Position numbers and translations under genes: made by a program. Source: Lachnospiraceae bacterium (GTDB lineage Bacteria > Bacillota > Clostridia > Lachnospirales > Lachnospiraceae). From it: DNA of 64,000 nt. Below are positions 7,090 through 14,733 of the stretch, one piece after another (position 1 is the stretch's first letter; each line of letters starts with the position of its first letter). The stretch is from positions 22,347-86,346 of the forward strand of contig JAAWBG010000017.1 of assembly GCA_022792535.1 (NCBI GenBank). The letters run 5' to 3'. Under the pieces are notes generated by a model. That model was not told where the DNA came from and ran no database searches. It was given only the letters and a program-made list of their open reading frames with translations.

Positions 7090-8127
7090 ATGAAAAAGAA
7101 ACTTATTTCCATCCTCATCACGGTCACAATGCTGACTATGTGCGCCTGCGGGAATTCCGGCGGCAAATCACAGGATGCCAGCCAATCACAACCTGACAGC
7201 AAGGTTACAGAATCAGAATCCACCAAGGAGAATGCAAAAGACGACGCCAAAGAAGCTGAATCCTCTGCAAACTCCTCCACAACTGCAACTGATCCAAGCG
7301 GAGCAGAGATTTCTATCCCGGAAGAGGTAAACTCTATTGTTGTACTGTCTCCGGCTCTATCTGAGATCATAACCGCTCTGGATCTGGGAGACAAGGTAGT
7401 CGGATACGACAGTTACAGTGCAGACATCGAAGGTCTGCCGGATTCTGAAAGCATTACTGTTTTTGAAAACATTACCACCCCTGACATGGAGCAATTAACA
7501 GCTCTGAATCCTGATATCCTATTAGTTACAAACGAGACTTTCTACGACCAGGAGAATCCTTTCCAAACACTGATTGACGCAGGTACCTGCGTGATCTGTG
7601 TTCCAAACCGAGACAACATTGCAGGAATTAAGAGCGATATTGAATTTCTTGCATCCGCTTTAGGCGCAGCCGAGGCCGGGGCAGCCTTGCTGGAAGATTT
7701 TGATACACAGCTCAATGAGCTTGCTGATATCGCCGCAAAGATCCCACAGGAAGAGCGCAAACGGGTTTATTTCGAGATTGCTCCTGCTCCAGATATGTAC
7801 AGCTGTGGCAAGGACTCTTACATCAATGAAATGCTTGAGTGGATCGGCGCAGAAAATATTCTGGCTGATCAATCCGGCTGGTTCACTGTATCAGGAGAGA
7901 CTGTCGTAGCTGCCAATCCAGATATCATTTTTACAAACGTTAACTATACGGATGATCCTGTACAGGAGATTTTAAACCGAGATGGCTGGGCTGACATCTC
8001 TGCTGTTTCCAGCAAAAATGTTTACAGTGTTGACAATAACGCTTCTTCCCGTCCAAACCACAACATTATCAAAGCCATGCGCCAGATGGCTGAGATTCTT
8101 TATCCAGACTATTACACAGCTGAATGA
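7090..8127 (+). CDS. btuF: Cobalamin ABC transporter, substrate-binding lipoprotein BtuF
   Basis: 345-aa lipoprotein: basic start MKKK, hydrophobic core, lipobox MCAC with Cys20 as the lipidation site, then a Ser/Lys/Glu-rich linker to about residue 68 and a type III periplasmic-binding (BtuF/FhuD-like) domain (SIVVLSPALSEIITALDLGDKVVGYDSY, NPDILLVTNETF). In Gram-positive cells it would sit on the outer face of the membrane and hand corrinoid to BtuC. AAAGGAG lies before the ATG. It is first in a btuF-btuC-btuD operon under a cobalamin riboswitch, which decides the substrate; without the riboswitch an iron-siderophore role would also be possible. Confidence 0.9.
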   Translation: MKKKLISILITVTMLTMCACGNSGGKSQDASQSQPDSKVTESESTKENAKDDAKEAESSANSSTTATDPSGAEISIPEEVNSIVVLSPALSEIITALDLGDKVVGYDSYSADIEGLPDSESITVFENITTPDMEQLTALNPDILLVTNETFYDQENPFQTLIDAGTCVICVPNRDNIAGIKSDIEFLASALGAAEAGAALLEDFDTQLNELADIAAKIPQEERKRVYFEIAPAPDMYSCGKDSYINEMLEWIGAENILADQSGWFTVSGETVVAANPDIIFTNVNYTDDPVQEILNRDGWADISAVSSKNVYSVDNNASSRPNHNIIKAMRQMAEILYPDYYTAE

Positions 8128-9146
8128 AATACTATACAAAAATGATTTTGCTGCTTTTTGCAGCGCTGGCTGCATTGCTTTTGGGCATTGGCATCGGCAG
8201 CGTGTATGTGTCTCCCGCAGACATTCTTGCCATCATATCTAATTACTTTTTTGAAACACCGCTGCCTGAAACACTGCCCGTCAGCTATCCGGCCATGGTG
8301 CTGAACATGCGTCTGCCGCGAGTCTTTCTGGCGTTTCTCACCGGGGCGGCGCTGGCAATGGGCGGCACAGTAACCCAGTCTATCCTGCAGAATCCCCTGG
8401 CCTCCCCATTCGGTCTGGGGATATCCGCCGGAGCTGGACTAGGAGCCGCTATTGTAATCACCTTTGGTCTGACCGCAGCAGGTCTGGGGGCCTTTCTATT
8501 GCCTGGCGTCAGTCTTTCCTTTGCTTTAGCTACCGTATTTTTAGTGGTCTTTATCTCCTCCCGCCTGGATAAGGGAGTCTCAAATGTGACGATTATCCTG
8601 GTAGGCACTGTGTTTTCTCTATTCTGTAATGCAGTCATGAACCTGCTGGCAACCAGCGCGCCGGCTTACACCGCACGTATCCAGCTCTGGCTCTCTGGAA
8701 GCTTTTCCATGAAAGAGTGGAATGCTGTATGGATATTGGCTCTAGCCTCAATTTTGGGACTTGTCTTCTTCTTGTTTTACTCCCGTGAACTAGATGTGAT
8801 GACTTTCGGTGAAGAGTCAGCTCAGGCAATGGGAGTAGACCTGGTAAAGCTTAAACGCATCCTGCTGGCCGCCATAGCTGTTCTAACCGGCGCTGCAGTG
8901 GCTTTCGTGGGCATTATCGGGTTTGTGGATCTCATCGCCCCTCACATTGTGCGGCGCTGGTTTGGCGCATCACACAAAAAAGTACTCCCCGCCAGCGCTC
9001 TGTTCGGCGGCACCTTTCTGGTATTATGCGATCTTGCAGCCCGGACACTGCTTCCCGCCCGCGAGATTCCCATCGGCTCTATCACCGCCCTGCTGGGCGC
9101 ACCTTTTTTCCTGTATATCTTTTTTGCAGGACGAAAAAATCAGTAA
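8124..9146 (+). CDS. btuC: Cobalamin ABC transporter permease BtuC
   Basis: 340-aa FecCD-family integral membrane permease with about ten hydrophobic segments. Typical motifs are PRVFLAFLTGAALAMGGTVTQSILQNPLASPFGLGISAGAGLGA near the N-terminus and GIIGFVDLIAPHIVRRWFGASHKKVLPASALFGGTFLVLCDLAART near the C-terminus, the latter containing the coupling helix for BtuD. Its start overlaps the btuF stop by four bases (ATGA), indicating translational coupling. Confidence 0.92.
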   Translation: MKYYTKMILLLFAALAALLLGIGIGSVYVSPADILAIISNYFFETPLPETLPVSYPAMVLNMRLPRVFLAFLTGAALAMGGTVTQSILQNPLASPFGLGISAGAGLGAAIVITFGLTAAGLGAFLLPGVSLSFALATVFLVVFISSRLDKGVSNVTIILVGTVFSLFCNAVMNLLATSAPAYTARIQLWLSGSFSMKEWNAVWILALASILGLVFFLFYSRELDVMTFGEESAQAMGVDLVKLKRILLAAIAVLTGAAVAFVGIIGFVDLIAPHIVRRWFGASHKKVLPASALFGGTFLVLCDLAARTLLPAREIPIGSITALLGAPFFLYIFFAGRKNQ

Positions 9147-9163
9147 TTTTTCAGCAATGCAAA

Positions 9164-9225
9164 GAAATACAGCAAAACAAAAATTCTGCAGGATTTCGTA
9201 GAAAATTTTTGTTCTGCTGTATTTC
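9164..9225 (+). other. 62-nt long hairpin between btuC and btuD
   Basis: GAAATACAGCA..ACAAAAATT (from 9164) pairs with AATTTTTGT..TGCTGTATTTC (to 9225), about 20 bp of stem with one small internal mismatch; the loop can also pair (TTCTGC with GTAGAA). There is no T-run after it, so it is not a classic terminator; it could be an RNA processing or stability element that sets the BtuD:BtuC ratio. Confidence 0.6.
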
Positions 9226-9241
9226 GGAAATGGAGGCTGCT

Positions 9242-9997
9242 ATGCTGCGAATCGAACATTTAAGCTGCGGTTATGGAGGAACTCCCATCCTTCAGGATAT
9301 CTCTTTTCATGTAAAAGAAGGGGAAAAACTGTGTATCCTAGGCCCAAATGGCTGCGGAAAAACCACCTTGCTGCGGGCCTTGGCAGGTCTTTTGCCCAGC
9401 GGCGGCAAAATAGAACTGACAGGCAGTGATCTGAGCGCCCTTCCTGTCAGGAAACGTGCCCAAAAGGTGGCCTTGATGAGCCAGTTTTCTCCAGCCGCTT
9501 TTGATTATACCGTTTATGAGACCGTAATGCTGGGGCGTTACGCCCATCAGGCAAAGGGACTTTTGACAAATGAAAGCCCTGCTGACCGTCAGGCTGTAGA
9601 GGACAGTCTGCGCCTTACCGGCACCTGGGATCTGCGGGAACATCTTGTCACCCGGCTCTCCGGCGGGCAGCTTCAACGGGTATTTCTGGCCCGCACCTTT
9701 GCCCAGGAGCCCCAAATCATTCTGCTGGACGAACCCACGAATCACTTAGATCTGCGTTATCAGGTAGAATTGATCGAAAGTCTGAAAACTTGGTCTGCTC
9801 TCCAAGGACGCTGCGTGGTAGGTGTATTCCATGACATGAATCTGGCTCTATCTTTTGCTGACACTATACTTTTACTGAATCAGGGACAGATCCAAAGCTA
9901 CAGTAAATTAGAAGATTTTGACCTCTCTTTGCTGGACAGCCTTTACAATATGGATGTACGCGGTCATATGATATCCTCTCTTCAGCGTTGGATCTGA
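9242..9997 (+). CDS. btuD: Cobalamin ABC transporter ATP-binding protein BtuD
   Basis: 251-aa ABC ATPase powering B12 import. Walker A GPNGCGKTTLL, Q-loop LMSQF, signature LSGGQLQRVFLAR, Walker B IILLDEPTNHLD and the switch His in VVGVFHDMN are all intact. The frame is open upstream into btuC, but GGAGG at 9232-9236 directly before ATG 9242 and the family N-terminus MLRIEHLSCGYGG fix the start. It ends 19 bases from the convergent araB-like gene. Confidence 0.92.
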   Translation: MLRIEHLSCGYGGTPILQDISFHVKEGEKLCILGPNGCGKTTLLRALAGLLPSGGKIELTGSDLSALPVRKRAQKVALMSQFSPAAFDYTVYETVMLGRYAHQAKGLLTNESPADRQAVEDSLRLTGTWDLREHLVTRLSGGQLQRVFLARTFAQEPQIILLDEPTNHLDLRYQVELIESLKTWSALQGRCVVGVFHDMNLALSFADTILLLNQGQIQSYSKLEDFDLSLLDSLYNMDVRGHMISSLQRWI

Positions 9998-10016
9998 ACC
10001 CTTGAGATGTTCCGTT

Positions 10017-11684
10017 CTATTCCTTACATGTTCTACGCAGTTCATTCAGTTTCTTCATAACATCGTTGGAACCGCATCCAAAATACTGGTGCAATTTCTT
10101 ATATTCTTGATACAAAAGGTGATAAGCTTCTGTGTTTTTAGGATTTGGTTCCCATATTTTTTCTTTGACTTTGCCAAGGTGTTTTGCTGCGTCATTGGCA
10201 TCCTTAAATCCAGTGATCTCCTCAGAAGCTGCTGCCGCGCCGAGAATCGCCGCGCCAAGAGCGCTGGACTGGCTGGAATCAACCACCTTGATGTTCCTGC
10301 CGCAGACGTCTGCGTACACCTGAACCACCATTTCATTTTTAATGGGAATCCCTCCGCTTAATACGATAGAGTGAACCGGAAGCCCTGCCTCCTCAAAGGA
10401 TTCTATGATCATACGGGTTCCATAAGCAGTCGCTTCGATCAGGGCCAGATAGATCTCTTCTGGTTTGGTAGAAAGATTCAATCCCAGAATCATTCCATTG
10501 AGGTCAAAATCCATCAAAGGAGTGCGGACGCCGTTAAACCAATCTAGAGCCAGCAGTCCGCTGGACCCAGCAGAATATCCTTCCAGACGGTCTGTAAGAA
10601 GCTGATGAATATTGATTCCCCGCATACGGGCTTCCTGTTCATAATTTTCCGGTACACAGTGTTCCACAAACCATGCAAAATGATCTCCCACGCAGGACTG
10701 CCCTGCTTCATATCCGAAAAATCCAGGCATAATACCGTCTTTTACTGTCCCGCAGAACCCAGGAATTCTTACCTCTTTCTCTCCCAGCATCATATGTACA
10801 GAAGAAGTTCCAATAATGATCATCATCTCACCAGAGGAAGCGATTCCACAGCCAGGCAGAGAAGAATGAGCGTCAATGATACAGGTTCCCACCGGAATTC
10901 CCGGCAGCAATCCCAATTTTTCTGCCATAGCTTCTGTCAGGTTTCCGGCTTTCTCTCCAATGGCCTTTACCGGTGCGTTTAATTTTGTTTCCACAATATT
11001 TTCCATCCGGGGATCAATGGCATGGAAAAATTCTTTGGATGGATAACCATTTTCGTGATGATAATAGGCCTTGTAGCCGGCACAGCAGGCGCTGCGGCTC
11101 TCTTCTCCTGTCATCTGCCAGATCATCCAGTCTCCCGCTTCCATAAACCGATCAGCCTCTTCATATACTTCCGGCGCATGACGGAGGGTTTCTAAAATCT
11201 TGGGAATAAACCATTCGCTGGACACTTTTCCGCCATAAATGGACAGCCACTCTTCCCCTCGCTCTCTGGCAATCTTGTCAATCATCTTTGCCTCTTCCTC
11301 TGCTCCATGGTGCTTCCACAATTTCACATAAGCATGAGGCTCATCTTGAAATTTGGGCAGATGACACAGAGGCGTCATATCATTTTTCACAGGAATCACT
11401 GTTGAAGAGGTAAAATCCAGGCCAATGCCAATAATTTCCTCCGGCAGAATATTTTTCTCCGCCACCACATTTCGAATGGTGGAAATCAGACCCTCCATAT
11501 AATCTTGAGGCTCCTGAAGCGCCCAGCCTACCGGAAGCGTTGTTCCAGTAGGAATGCGCTGTTCCATCACACCATGAGGATATTCATAGATACTAAAGGT
11601 CTCTTCCTTTCCAGTCTCAATATCTACCAACAAAGACCGTACCGACAAAGTTCCGTAATCCACCCCAATTGCATATTTTCCCAT
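10017..11684 (-). CDS. araB: FGGY carbohydrate kinase, ribulokinase (AraB) type
   Basis: 555-aa sugar kinase of AraB length (about 560 aa). The N-terminal phosphate-1 loop AIGVDYGTLSVRSLLVD, GLDFTSSTVIPV, CIIDAHSSLPG and the adenosine region VLSGGIPIKNEMVVQVYADVCGRNIKVVDSSQSSALGAAILGAAA fit ribulokinase, which phosphorylates L- or D-ribulose (some members use other ketoses). AAGGAGAAG precedes the ATG. It follows the GpsA-like gene by 33 bases; no AraA, AraD or transporter is nearby, so the true ketose substrate is uncertain. Confidence 0.8.
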   Translation of the reverse strand: MGKYAIGVDYGTLSVRSLLVDIETGKEETFSIYEYPHGVMEQRIPTGTTLPVGWALQEPQDYMEGLISTIRNVVAEKNILPEEIIGIGLDFTSSTVIPVKNDMTPLCHLPKFQDEPHAYVKLWKHHGAEEEAKMIDKIARERGEEWLSIYGGKVSSEWFIPKILETLRHAPEVYEEADRFMEAGDWMIWQMTGEESRSACCAGYKAYYHHENGYPSKEFFHAIDPRMENIVETKLNAPVKAIGEKAGNLTEAMAEKLGLLPGIPVGTCIIDAHSSLPGCGIASSGEMMIIIGTSSVHMMLGEKEVRIPGFCGTVKDGIMPGFFGYEAGQSCVGDHFAWFVEHCVPENYEQEARMRGINIHQLLTDRLEGYSAGSSGLLALDWFNGVRTPLMDFDLNGMILGLNLSTKPEEIYLALIEATAYGTRMIIESFEEAGLPVHSIVLSGGIPIKNEMVVQVYADVCGRNIKVVDSSQSSALGAAILGAAAASEEITGFKDANDAAKHLGKVKEKIWEPNPKNTEAYHLLYQEYKKLHQYFGCGSNDVMKKLNELRRTCKE

Positions 11685-11717
11685 AGCTATCTTCTCCTTC
11701 CTATTCTATTTGTCCCC

Positions 11718-12770
11718 TCAATTCTTTCCAAAGTCATCCCAAGTGAACTCTTTCCATGGAATCTCTACCTCTGCTCCCTCATTGATAATAGCGTCTACGT
11801 GCATCAGCAGCGGATAATCCTTTAGAGAAACCACGCCTCGTTCTGCCAATTTCCGGACAGCCCTTGCTGTTCTTGTGGCAATCACGATGGACTCTAAAGT
11901 AACGCCCTGCAATTCCTCCATAGCCTCTTTGAAGGAAAGTCCACGGCCCAGCAGAGTGCCGATCTTACGGGTTCTTCCGCCGAATACGGTAACATATAAG
12001 TCTCCAGCTCCATGTACGATATTCTCCGGCTTTCCTCCGATCAGAGCCAGAAGACGAGTCATCTCTTTTACGCTCTGTCCAAAAAGAGCGGCCTGAGAAT
12101 TGTAATGCTGTGCTCCGATCTTTCCGTCTCTCTTTTCAGCAAGTCCCACTGCCAGAGTAACGCCAAGAGCATAGGCATTTTTCATGGCAACTGCGCACTC
12201 CACTCCAGTGATATCCGTGGAAAGGCTGATGTGATAATAATCTGTCTGCAAAAGAGAACGGATATATTTTAAGGTTTCTTGGTCTTTTCCGCAGAATGCC
12301 ACATGACTGTCATCATGGTCTGCCAATTCATAGCTGGTACATGGGCCTCCAATGGCGTTAAAGTTAATATTTTTGCCTTTGGGCTGACGCTCTGCAAAAA
12401 TCTGAGGATAAGGAACTAAAGTTCCATCTTCAAGATCCACCATTCCTTTGGTAACCGTAAGAAGGGGTACCTCTTCCGGGACAATCGGAAGGATCTCATC
12501 GCAGAACCAATCCAAACCAAAGCTGCTGACGCCTCCTAAGATCAAATCTGCTCCTTTTAGCGCCTCCTCCAATTCCTCAATCTGGTAATATTTAATGCCA
12601 TCATGAAGAGTTCTTTTTAAGGTAATGTGAAAATTATCTTTTCTCAACCCATCAATGATGTCACGATCCAGAGGAGAACCAACTAAACGAACCTCGTGTC
12701 CGTTCTCAAAAGCTGGAAATGTAATTGCTGAATTCATCTGACCTGCACAAATAAAAGTAATAACGCTCAT
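11718..12770 (-). CDS. GpsA-like NAD(P)-dependent polyol-phosphate dehydrogenase
   Basis: 350-aa protein related to glycerol-3-phosphate dehydrogenase. An N-terminal Rossmann region (ITFICAGQMNSAITFPAFENGHEVRLVG) has an atypical CAGQMN in place of GAGxxG. The helical C-terminal domain has GVECAVAMKNAYALGVTLAVGL with the catalytic Lys equivalent, and GAGDLYVTVFGGRTRKIGTLLGRGLSFKEAMEEL, the GpsA substrate signature. Paired with a ribulokinase-like gene and a LacI regulator, it may reduce a ketose phosphate to a polyol phosphate, or run in reverse, rather than make lipid glycerol phosphate. GGAGG lies before the ATG. Confidence 0.72.
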   Translation of the reverse strand: MSVITFICAGQMNSAITFPAFENGHEVRLVGSPLDRDIIDGLRKDNFHITLKRTLHDGIKYYQIEELEEALKGADLILGGVSSFGLDWFCDEILPIVPEEVPLLTVTKGMVDLEDGTLVPYPQIFAERQPKGKNINFNAIGGPCTSYELADHDDSHVAFCGKDQETLKYIRSLLQTDYYHISLSTDITGVECAVAMKNAYALGVTLAVGLAEKRDGKIGAQHYNSQAALFGQSVKEMTRLLALIGGKPENIVHGAGDLYVTVFGGRTRKIGTLLGRGLSFKEAMEELQGVTLESIVIATRTARAVRKLAERGVVSLKDYPLLMHVDAIINEGAEVEIPWKEFTWDDFGKN

Positions 12771-12901
12771 GTTGTAACCTCCTGTAAAATAATTTGATAT
12801 GAAATAGTTTCCGTTGTTCTGATGGCATCATTAAAACACGAAAAAGATAGATTGTCAAAGTCCCAAAAGCCTGGAAATACGCTGGTTTCAGCAGATTTTC
12901 G

Positions 12902-13123
12902 TTAATCATTTCTCATTGATTAATTCCTGTTTTCAGAAAGAATAAAAAAATTGTAAACCACAATTCAACTCTTCATTTTGGAAAAATGAAGAAAAGCATC
13001 CTGTTATTGTACATACACGATCATATTTTTTATGAAATTTTCAGAAAAGATTAATTCTACTTGAAAAAGGCGTTAATCAAAGCTATAATAATTAGTAATC
13101 AAAAGTATATTTGATCAATCAAA
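12902..13123. promoter_or_regulatory. Divergent control region with LacI-type operator candidates
   Basis: The 436-base gap between the GpsA-like gene and lacI-like gene is AT-rich and has no gene. Two palindromes stand out: TTAATCA-N8-TGATTAA (12902-12923) and TTTGAT-CA-ATCAAA (13110-13123), with single TAATCAA half-sites at about 13074 and 13096. They are the best candidates for LacI-family operators; clear -35/-10 pairs were not identified. Confidence 0.45.
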
Positions 13124-13206
13124 ATGAATTACTAAAAATAAATCGAGATTGTTTTGAATTGATATGAAATTACAGATAGAGTCACAGATAAAATCGAGGT
13201 GTCAAA

Positions 13207-14286
13207 ATGGGAAAACGAAATAAAGTTACCACCAGAGATATTGCAGAAGAACTGGGAATTTCTCAGTCTACAGTATCTATGATATTAAGCGGACGTCCCG
13301 GCGTATCCTTCACACCGGAAACAGTGAAAAAAGTCAAAGAGACAGCGGCAGCCATGGGCTACAGTAAACCCATGGCCGCTGAGAAAATCAAAGAGCGGGC
13401 ATTGGAGCATACCATCATCATTTTGTGTCCCATGATCACAAACGGATATTATTCCATGATGATTCACTCCATCACAGAATATGCCCGCAATTACGGATAT
13501 ACCGTTCTGACAGCTTCCACAGACCGGGATGCTGCAAATGAAGATATCTACCTGGAACTTCTGAATCAAACCCGGCTGGCCGGTCTGGTATCCCTGTATC
13601 CCTTGAACCGGATTCAGAAACTTGACGCACTATCCAAAATAGTACCCGTTATCTCTGTGGGGGACAAACCTCCTTCCTGCCGGTTTGATTCCGTGGAACT
13701 AGACAGCAAGAAACCGGGCTGCATGATCGGGGAATATCTGATCTCGCTGGGCCATACCAGGATTACATATATTTCCACACCTATCCGTTCCAAAGAGATC
13801 AGCCGTATCAACCGCTTAGAAGGCGTCAAAAACAGTTTCCGCAATTATGGGATTCCAGAAGATCAGCTTGAAGTGCGCTATCCGCGTCAGTCCCTTTTTG
13901 ACCAGTATTCCAGGGAAAACGCAGAGTACCAAAATGGCTACGACCAGACCATCCGAGCTTTAGAAGAGGGGACAAATTCCACTGCTTTTATCGGCAATAA
14001 TGATATGGTAGCTTTCGGAATTATGGCCGCCCTTTCCGACCGGGGATACCGCATTCCAAAAGACTACTCTGTCTGTGGATTCGACAATATCTCTCTTTCT
14101 GCCATGCCTCAGATTTCTTTGACCACCATCGACCATGCTGCCATGCAGAAGGGCAAGGAAGCAGTAAATATGATCTACCGAAAAAATCAACAAAAAAAAC
14201 AGGGCTCAGAACGCAGCTACGTTGTGCGGCTGGAGTATGAGCCTCAGTTGATTGTGCGTAAGTCTACGGGTAAATTTAAAGAATAA
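13207..14286 (+). CDS. LacI-family transcriptional regulator
   Basis: 359-aa repressor: N-terminal helix-turn-helix VTTRDIAEELGISQSTVSMILSGRPGVSFTPETVKKVKETAAAMGYS (residues 7-53) and a periplasmic-binding-like effector domain (HTIIILCPMITNGYYSMMIHSITEYA, GYDQTIRALEEG, AFIGNNDMVAFGIMAALSDRGYRIPKDYSVCGFDN). It is divergent from the GpsA-like/ribulokinase pair and most likely controls it in response to a sugar. GAGGTG lies before the ATG. Confidence 0.9.
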   Translation: MGKRNKVTTRDIAEELGISQSTVSMILSGRPGVSFTPETVKKVKETAAAMGYSKPMAAEKIKERALEHTIIILCPMITNGYYSMMIHSITEYARNYGYTVLTASTDRDAANEDIYLELLNQTRLAGLVSLYPLNRIQKLDALSKIVPVISVGDKPPSCRFDSVELDSKKPGCMIGEYLISLGHTRITYISTPIRSKEISRINRLEGVKNSFRNYGIPEDQLEVRYPRQSLFDQYSRENAEYQNGYDQTIRALEEGTNSTAFIGNNDMVAFGIMAALSDRGYRIPKDYSVCGFDNISLSAMPQISLTTIDHAAMQKGKEAVNMIYRKNQQKKQGSERSYVVRLEYEPQLIVRKSTGKFKE

Positions 14287-14308
14287 AATCCCGGAACCTC
14301 ACAAAATT

Positions 14309-14695
14309 TTACAGATATTTTCTGATCTGATCTATCAATTCCAGATCTGCCGGCAGCCATGCAACGCTGTCTAGTTCCCCTTTCGAAAGCCATTTTGCAT
14401 CCTTATGTTCCTTTAAGATTAATTCTCCTGAGACAATCTCAGCCCAAAAGCACTCCATAGACAAATGAAACTGAGGATAATCATACTCGATACAGGCAAT
14501 TTTTCTTCCAGGAACAATCAAAGTATCCAATTCCTCTTTGATCTCTCGGACCAAAGCCTCTTCCGGCGTCTCTCCCGTTTCGATTTTTCCTCCTGGAAAT
14601 TCCCATCCGCCTTGAAACTCCCCGTACCCCCGCTGGGTTGCAAAAATCTTGTCCTGATTTCTTATAATTGCCGCAACTACTTTTACTGTTTTCAT
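14309..14695 (-). CDS. Nudix hydrolase, MutT/NudG-like nucleoside triphosphate pyrophosphohydrolase
   Basis: 128-aa Nudix protein. The Nudix box runs GGKIETGETPEEALVREIKEEL, with the catalytic REIKEE, preceded by EFQGGWEFPGGK typical of MutT-type (d)NTP pyrophosphohydrolases. GGGAGGAAAAG precedes the ATG at 14695; the longer frame to 14722 lacks a ribosome site. It lies 38 bases after the PLD-helicase gene in the same direction, so both are probably cotranscribed. It could clean oxidised nucleotides or act with the helicase in defence. Confidence 0.85.
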   Translation of the reverse strand: MKTVKVVAAIIRNQDKIFATQRGYGEFQGGWEFPGGKIETGETPEEALVREIKEELDTLIVPGRKIACIEYDYPQFHLSMECFWAEIVSGELILKEHKDAKWLSKGELDSVAWLPADLELIDQIRKYL

Positions 14696-14733
14696 CTTTT
14701 CCTCCCATAGCTCATCTGCCATGCCGCAAAATA

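Noticed and set aside
13110..13123. Perfect palindrome as a terminator
   Set aside because: It is AT-rich, too short for a stable RNA stem, and lies in a divergent promoter region, so an operator is more likely.
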